Origin: Ursus arctos
Lineage: Eukaryota; Chordata; Mammalia; Carnivora; Ursidae
Assembly (NCBI RefSeq): GCF_023065955.2
Contig: NW_026622763.1
Coordinates: 85,045,299-85,109,298 of the forward strand
DNA length: 64,000 nt
Reading direction: 5' to 3'
The position numbers were made by a program, and so were the translations under genes. A model generated the notes under the pieces. The model was not told where the DNA came from and did not search any database. It was given only the letters and a program-made list of their open reading frames with translations. Positions 55,743 to 64,000 of the stretch are shown piece after piece (position 1 is the stretch's first letter; every line of letters begins with the position of its first letter).

Positions 55743-58700
55743 GATTTTTCTTTTAAAGAATTGCAAAAACAAGCTCTAAACCCGAGAGGATTTTAGAAAA
55801 AGCAACACTATTTCGGAAAAGAAACAAGAACTGGTTTTAGTTTGGTTTGGTGCTTTGGTTTGCCCATTGGTCCTTTCTTTCTTGGTGCATAGAACAATGG
55901 TGTTATCCAGTCTGGGATTTGAACTTGGGACTCGAACTTTGGGATGTGGAATCCAGAGGTTCAAGAATGAAGACACTTTGGAAAAAGAATTTTCTTTGTT
56001 CATTGAAAAAAAATTCTTTTTCACTTCAACAAGTAAACTTTTTATGGTAAGAGGTTTTTGTTATTGCCATTTTATTTTTACTCTACTAAAAGTAACTATA
56101 ATTATTCCATAAATGACTCAGGCATATGGAATGCTTTACTCTGGGCAACTGAACAGAATGCCATAAAAATTGCAATGGCTACAAGCGTTCAGAGTTTATT
56201 AGAGGTGGGTTTCCCTTTCCTTATCATTCATTCTTTAGTACTGAGTTACTGTGAAATTGCAATGAAATTATATCACTTTGGGTTTGAAGGCGGATGGTAG
56301 AGCAGAATGAAATCATTGTGAAGAATTTCATTGGTAAATCAAAGTGCTCTCTGTTAATTAGCCCCTGCTTACAACATAGTATGGAAAAATAATTGTATGT
56401 TTATGAAAGAATGATTAGGTAGGGAATGTGTTGAGGTAATAAGAAAGAAGCACGAAGAGAGCAATTTGAGTTAATATCTACACATCATTTTATGTAACCG
56501 CATCACAGAAGGGGGTCCAAGTTAATTAGATTCCTTTAGTTAAATAGGAAATGTGAAAAAAGAAAAGATACTTAGGGTCTAATACAATGTATTCCTAAGT
56601 TATATGGGGGGGATAATATTGATTCTTTTCTGAATATATATATGTCAGGAATAAAAATAGAAACTTTGACTTACAGTTAAAGAAATCTTTCTGCTCAAGT
56701 GTTGCTCCTTTGTGACACAAAAATTGAAACAATATTTTAATAGAAATATTGGCTACAAAATGCAATTTTAAGAGAATCTGCACAATACAATTCCAAATTC
56801 ATTCAATCAACAGTATTTGGCTATATAGATGGGAAGGCATTACCTTAGGCCTCTCAATAATTTACTGATAACTCTTGTGTCAGATGTTAGCAGAGGACCG
56901 AGTCAGATGCTATCTTTTTACATAGATATGGATTTAGATATAGATATATAAAACTTGTTGTTTAATATATTTAGTTCTTAGTTCTTTGAAAAAATGAGGT
57001 AATTTCTCTTTATTGGGAATTATATTGTTCATTTTGCCATATCTGCTACTTTTTCACTTCCTTTGCATATTGTCAAAACATCTCTGTATGTACTATCTAC
57101 AGAAATGCTTGCACAGAGTTTATATTTTTAGTTGGTTGCAATTTAGATGGTTCTTAGTTGAGAAGGTTTTTGTTAGAAGTGAGATGTTATGAAATAGAAT
57201 TTAACACTTCCTGTCTACTAAAATCCCAATTAAAAGTCATGAGTAATACTGATAGCATACTTATACCTCTAAATTGTATTTTATAAGACCCTGTATTTAC
57301 AGGGTCAAATATTGGACTAGCACCTGCAAAGTACTTTTAACACTATAAATATCTGTCTAAAGAAAGAGGCAGAGGCTTCAGGAACACATTTCACTCATTT
57401 GCTTCATTTTTAATTAAAAAAAAACCCACTGAATTGTCATTATTGAATTTCAGTGAAGTTTAAGATGCTTTGAGATCATTGAGTGTAAGCAGTCCCGACA
57501 TCTTTACAAATCAGAAATTAATAATTACAAAACATTACAGTTTCTACACCATAGAAAGACGCTTATGGGAAAGAGTGAAAAAAGTATTCATAATGGATCA
57601 CTCAACCCACTGAATTTTTTACCTGACCCTTAACTAGCATAATCAACATCTTACAGTTCAATAATGCTATCTTTAGATTTTTCATTACAGTCCTGAAGTC
57701 AATGCTCTTAAAAATCTTTCAACTTTCAACCGTAAGTGTGACTTTTTCTGGTCACATTTTTACAGTTAGTGGGTTTGAGTATAATATTAATGTTTCTAGG
57801 ATCCCTAAAAGCTTTGGTAATAATGTGGGGACGTTTTGATACCAAAACTAAGCCACTAATGCAACCTTATGCCACTAAACAGTTTTATTTAAAGCAACCA
57901 CATGCAACTATATGAACAGTAATTAACAACTACTGAACAGTTTTGCTCTTGTCTTGTAATTCTTTGATAATTTTTGGTATTTTATATGTATTGGAAATTG
58001 TGGGACACAAATCAGTTGGAAAAGAAGAAACTCACGCACTCTCCTTCACCTCTTTGAACTCTCTTAAATTCAAAAGTAAATTTAATATACAGAATGTGGT
58101 GGACTGAGGATAGACTTACAATAAAAAGCCTGAGTACTTGTATTTATTGGACTTAAGGACCATAACACAACTACCACTCATTTAAGGAAACCATCTATGG
58201 GCTGTTTTGACCATTTGATATGGACATAAGTTATGAACTAAGTTCCTTGAGGGCAAAACAAACAAAGAAAAAAGATTGTTCCATTTGTGCAAGTGGTGCC
58301 AAGAATATCACATCATCTCTCTCATATATCACACATGGGTCACACTGCTAAAGGATAAACTGTTATGTGACCTCTTAGGTAATAACCACTATACCATAAA
58401 ATAAAAGTGTGATGCAGGCATTAGAATGTGACAGGAATAGAAAACGTTTCAAATATCTGCCCAAATGAGATTTAGAGAATTAAGCTGATTTCAGTTACCT
58501 ATTTCATATTGTGAAGCGTCTAGAATAATTGAATTGGAGCAAATAGCCAGATAAAAGTTTTTGAACAGTTATCCAGTAGTTTTCATAATTTCCATCACAA
58601 ATTCAAAAAAGAATTACTAGTTTACATTTTCAATTGCTAACTAATACAAAGAAATGCTTTGCCAACAGAGCCTTTGCTTATCAAGATGAACAAACGTGGG

Positions 58701-60084
58701 CCCTGATGGAGGAGAGACTAAGATTATAAAAAGCTTTGGATATATATTTGACAAAGAAACTAAAATAGAATAGAATCTAATACTTTGTTCTGTCACAATC
58801 TATATGAAAATAGCTTGTGTGCAAGCTCAAATAAATAGCATAAAAAAGACTAATAAATTAAAACTTGCTGAACATATTTCTTCAAAAGATTCTTGATAGA
58901 AAAGGGAGAACATCAAAAGTAAATGCTAATTTTAAGGCATTTAATTCAGATAAGGGAAGTATGGAGAAGTTCTGAAATTCAAGTATTATTTTCATATTCT
59001 AGGAGAGTACAGGAAAAAAAAAATCTTTTCTATCCTATCCAATCTTCCTGGAAGAAATTCCAGCAGCAGCCTGTAAAGTAAATGGAGTGTGGAAACCCAA
59101 TTCACAAATTGCAGGCTTGGGAAAGAATAACACTGCTTAGAAAATGAAAGTCGATCAAGATTGGAAACATTTCACCTGTTTTCATTTAAATCTTCAATCT
59201 TTTTTCCTGCTGGTTTAGGAAACAGAATACAACATAATGGGGCAGTAGGGAGTATGAATTCTAAATATTTCGAAATGGCCACATTGACATGCTTGATGCA
59301 ATTTTCTGTGACTAAAAGAAAACTAGGCATTTGGGTAATCTCCCAGTTAAAACATGGTTCACGAAACTTAAAACAGTTATTTTCGCCCAGGTGTCTTATC
59401 CCCCTATTATGTAAGATTTACTTTAATCAATTAAGACAGAAGCTTTAAAAAACTATCACAGAAGTTAAAAACAGAAAATTAACTGAAATATTGCTAGACT
59501 AGTCCCCTGCTTTCAATTAAATGTGTACCTACCACATTTCAGAGAGCTAAGGATTTACCGCAATAATAAGAATCTGAAAAAAAAAGTTACTTGTTACTTT
59601 CCCTTCTCATCCAATTCATAACAAAATGCTCCATGCTCATAAACACTTTTCCAAGGTGTCCAAGCTAAATCTTTCATGTAGATTCCAAACTGCCTTATAA
59701 ATAGCTTGTGACAAGTCAACTAATTCTGACAAGTCAACAAAACTGAAGGAGAGAGTCATACTGCTTTAAATTTAAGTTCAAAGGAGTTATTAATTAAAGA
59801 TATCCAGCATTTCTAAAAGGAACAATTAGCTCCCTACTACCAATTTTTAAAAATCTTTCTCTTAGAAGTGTGATATAAAATTTAAACACTTAAAACCTGA
59901 GAAATTTTGATATGTCAATTTTGTAGTCACTAAACTACTGGATTTATGCCCTACTGATATGTAAGATACCTGTAGAATATAACCTCATGAGATTTTCAAA
60001 AAGATTATGCTTTCAATATTTCACCTAGACACGTGACTACCACCAATGAACATATATACTAGATATTAGCTCCTGTACATTTAA

Positions 60085-60215
60085 TCTTCATACCAATCAT
60101 ATGAGTTATAAGAATTTCCATTTTAAAAATCACCATTATCATCCCCATTTTACAGATAAGAAACATGGTAGTAGTGCAAATACTTGAACCCAGGCTTTCA
60201 AATTCAAAAACTTCT
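60085..60215 (-). repeat. MIR element
   Basis: The reversed MIR core is visible: 'atcatccccattttacagat' followed by 'aagaaacatgg' and 'acttgaacccaggctttcaa'. Confidence 0.7.
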
Positions 60216-60744
60216 CTCTTTCCCTGTACAAGGGCTTACAGGTGATTTTTCGGAAGAATGATGGGCTGAATTGTACTATCTATACTCCGTTACCAGACAT
60301 GGTTACATATTTATGACAAAGCTAATCTGAATTAGGTGTTAGTCTGAGACTATAGGGAATGGCCTGAGAACCTAGGCAAGTAATAGGATTGAAAATTCCC
60401 AAACTACTTTTGTTTAAATGTTGGAAATATTAAATCTACAATAAGATACGCTATGATTTTGAGCATTGAAAACCACAAGTGATCTACCACTATGGTTTCA
60501 CCTCTGTCTTTTTCTCTGCATATGCCTCTGCCTATGACCTGCTGCTGTCCATACTAGTGGCCCTCTTTAGGGCAGTGATTCTTAAGGTGAAGAAAGAAAT
60601 ATCCTCCCTTCCATCAAGGGACCCACCATAAGGGGTAGAAGTTCACATGAAACTTCCCTGAGTGACTTTGAGAGATTTTCCCCCTCCCTCTGGGAGTTAT
60701 GTTCCCCCATTACCAACATTTAAAATCCTTGTTATATATAGCAA

Positions 60745-60985
60745 AATAATAAATCACAACATTTACTGGGTAATTTATCGGAGCAAGGCACTATTCTATG
60801 GACTCAACAAATCCTCACAACTAATTTATAAACTATACTAAGATTTCTGTTTTATACATGGAGAAAGTAAGGTTCAGATAATTGAAGGAACTTACCCAAG
60901 GTTACACATCTAAACATGATAGAGCCTCGCTTTGAATCTAGAAAATCAGATTCCAAAGACAGCACACTTATCACTACATTATATT
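60745..60985 (-). repeat. MIR element
   Basis: The reversed MIR order is 'actattctatggactcaaca', 'catggagaaagtaaggttca', 'gaacttacccaaggttacac' and 'gcctcgctttgaatctag'. Better preserved than the copy at 60085. Confidence 0.72.
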
Positions 60986-61830
60986 GCCTCTCATTAGTTG
61001 GCTGGAATAATTATAAGAAAGTCATTGAATCAAACGTGGAAACACTCTTCAAAACGATATTACAGTGACTCAACTAAAGTCTCAAACAGGAAAATTATTT
61101 CATAAATATAGGAACAACCTAAAATGGATCTTGGTTTATAAAACTGAACTTTGGGCCTGAGGCACTCTCTTTGTCTTTCTTTCTCTTTCTCTCTCTTTTG
61201 CTGATTTTTTCCATAATTTAAACCTTGTTCTAAATAACTGTATTAACTAGTCTGAATTGATCCCAAGTGCCAAAGTGCCACTGTTGTATAATCATTTACT
61301 TCTACAGCATCCTTTCTAAAAAGAATTTAATTAAATAACTTGTTAATAAGAGATTTCACTTATTTGATAGTTCTAAAAAATTTTAAAGGTGAAATATCAT
61401 ATAAATGAAAAAATATGACTAAGTTTAATGACACAGATGAGCCTCGTAATTATGATATTTAGCAAAAGAGACCAGATACAAAGAATACATATGTATGATT
61501 CAATGTATATAAAGTTCAAAAACAGGCAAACTGGCGTTAGCATTCAGGACAATGGTTGCCCTTGGAATGGGGCACAAGAGTATTTCCATCTCTGGTACTA
61601 TTCTAGCTCTTGATCTGGCTGATGATTACATAAATGTTTCATTTAGAAAGTCACTGAGTTTTATACCTATATTTGGGTACTTCTACACTATGTATGTTAA
61701 ATTTGAATAAAAAATTTACATCAAAAAGGAATACTTCATCCCAAGCTGTCATTCTGCTGTTTGTAATTTAGCACTACTTTCTCTCTTCCAAAAGATACAA
61801 TTAATTTGTTTTATACAGAAAACAAACAGG

Positions 61831-62018
61831 GGGCGCGTGGGTGGCTCAGTCAGTTCAGCGTCTGCCTTCTGCTCAGATCATGGTCTCAGCCCTGAATTGG
61901 GCTTCATCCTAAGAGGGGAGTTTGCTTGAGATTCTCTCTCCCTCCTCCTCTTCCTCTACCCCTCCCCCACTTGTGCTCTTTCTGTCTTAAATAAGTAAAT
62001 AAGATCTTTTTTTAAAAA
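61831..62018 (+). mobile_element. CAN SINE with target-site duplication
   Basis: The head gggcgcgtgggtggctcagt leads to a shortened box-B segment (atggtctcagccctgaattg), a CT-rich body and an A-rich tail (aaataagtaaataagatc). A 12-bp duplication with one mismatch flanks it: agaaaacaaaca at 61818-61829 and agaaagcaaaca at 62019-62030. It is antisense to ERBB4 and lies about 1 kb downstream of the JM-a exon. Confidence 0.93.
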
Positions 62019-62087
62019 AGAAAGCAAACAATCTTTCTACATAACATTGTAAAATTACTCTTTTCCTAAATATATTTTAAAAGTCAT

Positions 62088-62540
62088 ACTTATTGAGATA
62101 TAGATTATAGACAGTAAAATTCATCCTTTTTTAATGTACTGAACTTTATTTGACAAGTACATACATTAGTGTACCCATCATCACTGTCAAGATATAGAAC
62201 AATTCCATCATTCCCCCAAATTCCCTCACATACCTGGCAACACTGCCGCTGGCAACACTGCCCAATTTCTTATTCCTATAGTTTTGCCTTTTCCAGAATG
62301 CCATACAAATGGAATCATATTGTTTGTATTCTTTCAATTCTAGTTTCTTTCACTTAGCATAATGCATTTGAGATCCATCCATGTTTTGCAAATGTCATTA
62401 GTTTCTTTCTTTCTATTCCTGAATAGCATTATAATGTATGGATATATCACAATTGAAGAACATTTGAGTAGTTTCCAGATTTGGTGATTTTGAATAAAGC
62501 CACTATAAACATTCATGCATAGGTTTTTGTATGAATCCGA
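62088..62540 (-). repeat. L1M-type fossil, reversed
   Basis: On the plus strand it reads 'tattgagatatagattatag', 'cagtaaaattcatcctttt', 'tacccatcatcactgtcaag', 'acaaatggaatcatattgtt', 'tcacttagcataatgcattt' and 'ccactataaacattcatgca'. This is the reverse complement of the 3' UTR and ORF2 end of old mammalian L1. It is sense to ERBB4. Confidence 0.75.
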
Positions 62541-63032
62541 GTTATAGATTTTGTTCTTTAAATTCCAACTTGTACTTTTACATGCACAAAGTATTTTCTA
62601 TAGTGCCTTTAGTCTCTGGTAATTCTGATGCCCAGAGACTATACCAACCAGCTCAAAATAACATAAAATCAGAAAATGAATCAAATTAAACAAGAAACAT
62701 CTTACAAAAACAGATCAACTTTAAAAATATTTCTTTTTGCAATAATCTACAAAATTAATAAAAATATTCTATTAAAGTTCTAGATTAATAAATCAAAATC
62801 CTGTTTAAATTGTACAAAGTTAAAATTCAATGACACTACTAATTTGGATTCTAAAATTATAATGAATAAAGAAAGAGGAGATAAGGAATGTGGCTTGAAA
62901 AGTAGTGTTATATGCCTGTTTTATAACTCCCTAATTTAACATATCATAAATTTCACCCAACTGGTTAGTATTTTTTATCCATGATAATTTGGAAAGGATT
63001 TGAGTGACAAAATGGAAACATGGTAGATGTTA

Positions 63033-63229
<197 letters not shown>

Positions 63230-63274
63230 CTATCCATCAGGCCGATGCAGTCTTCAATACTTGAGCCTATGCAC
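63230..63274 (-). CDS. ERBB4: ERBB4 exon 15b, JM-b cassette (non-cleavable juxtamembrane)
   Basis: This 45-nt exon begins G|TGC after acceptor gatcttctgcag and ends GAT AG before donor GTACTT. It encodes CIGSSIEDCIGLMD and then the shared Arg completed by exon 17. It lacks the stalk that carries the TACE site, so receptors with this cassette are known to resist shedding. JM-b forms are reported mainly in heart and muscle, and with JM-a in brain. The exon is too short for open-frame scans and was found by matching the known peptide. Frame and splice sites are intact. Confidence 0.96.
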
Positions 63275-64000
63275 CTGCAGAAGATCCAAATTTAAAAAAT
63301 ACAAGGAAAGAAAAATTAGTCATTTTTTTAAGACTCAGTAAGATAAACACGATTGTTTCAAATTCTTAATAATAGTTTTTAGACAATTTTGGAACACTCT
63401 GAAATTAAAGCCAGTGAGAAGATGATTGCTTGATGGATACAGAGAAATAAGTTGTAAATACCACCCTCGTGGAATGCAAAGAAACCTGTCCACAGTAACG
63501 GAAATTGTACCCTGTTTCTGTGGATAACTTCCAAACCCATATAACTCACTTCTAATACTTTCAATTCATTTGCATCATTCATGAGTATATGTCCTGCTGA
63601 ATAACTTGATATTTCAAAGGCTATAATTGGTTTCATGTATACTCTTTCTTCTAAGAGGACTTAAGCTTAAGTAAAAACTAAAATCAATAAAAAAAGAAAC
63701 GAGCTATTCAATATAAAATAATAACCTGATGTTAATACTCATTAAAGATTGATTATGGCAGAAAATGAGTTAACATGCTTTAATGCTATTCTTAGGGATA
63801 CTTTACATAATCACATTATTTCATTCCTTGGCTGTGACTGTTTTTAAAACATACTTATCTGTAAACATGAATTCATTTAAAAAGCAAATTAACTGGTTTC
63901 ACCATACTGCAGTTTATCTTGACACTCTTTTTTAAAAGAGCAGTGCCATAACAGGCAAACAGAAATAGGTTTTTAAACTGCCATCATATTTAACTGAAAC
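63275..64000 (-). other. ERBB4: ERBB4 intron upstream of JM-b (partial)
   Basis: This is the 3' end of the intron between exon 15 and the JM cassettes. The pyrimidine tract before JM-b is modest (ttttttaaatttggatcttc, then tgcag). I found no exon 15 peptide (the segment ending HPNCTQG) up to 64000 and recognise no repeats. The short open frames at 63057-63341 and 63379-63636 overlap known exons or carry no signature. Confidence 0.85.

Noticed and set aside
55776..56112. Cluster of overlapping open frames on both strands
   Set aside because: No frame shows a known domain or conserved motif, and frames overlap on opposite strands, so coding is unsupported.

Overview
The window is nuclear DNA from a carnivoran mammal and lies inside one large gene, ERBB4 (HER4 receptor tyrosine kinase), which runs on the minus strand from high to low coordinates. 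Two lines of evidence identify the organism group. First, there are ten tRNA-Lys-derived CAN (SINEC) SINEs, a family confined to Carnivora. One of them (41660-41856, with a 'gcgcagt..ttaagcg' head and a 'tcctccgct' body) is of a type I associate with arctoid caniforms such as bears, pinnipeds and mustelids; that narrower placement is inference from memory. Second, there is a carnivore-type L1 3' end at 3377-3795. Base composition is AT-rich and intronic throughout, with no bacterial-style gene density.

Only about 475 bases are coding. Five ERBB4 exons can be read with intact splice sites and matching phases. In transcript order they are the JM-b cassette (exon 15b, 63230-63274, 45 nt), the JM-a cassette (exon 16, 63034-63108, 75 nt), exon 17 with the transmembrane segment and basic juxtamembrane NLS (34417-34549, 133 nt), exon 18 with the start of the kinase domain and the glycine-rich loop (29847-29969, 123 nt), and exon 19 with the ATP-binding VAIK lysine (26425-26523, 99 nt). 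Together they cover the end of the ectodomain, the membrane crossing and the kinase N-lobe. This is the stretch that decides whether the receptor can be shed by TACE/ADAM17 and then cut by gamma-secretase. Exon 20 and later exons were not found below 26425, and exon 15 was not found above 63274, so both lie outside the window.

Everything else is intron: the start of the intron after exon 19 (1-26424), a 3.3-kb intron (26524-29846), a 4.4-kb intron (29970-34416), a 28.5-kb intron (34550-63033), the 121-nt intron between the JM cassettes (63109-63229), and the end of the intron before JM-b (63275-64000). The introns hold CAN SINEs (nine of ten antisense to ERBB4), L1 pieces of several ages, L2 and MIR fossils, hAT and Tigger-type MITEs, microsatellites and one perfect 3 x 75-bp tandem repeat.

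I saw no undescribed gene system. The most interesting signal is at the alternative juxtamembrane exons. The 121-nt intron separating JM-b from JM-a carries two UGCAUG hexamers exactly 10 nt apart, which are consensus Rbfox-binding sites. They sit where Rbfox would be expected to favour JM-b and disfavour JM-a. The two cassettes also align as C-x-G-x4-D-C-I, which suggests they arose by an ancient exon duplication.
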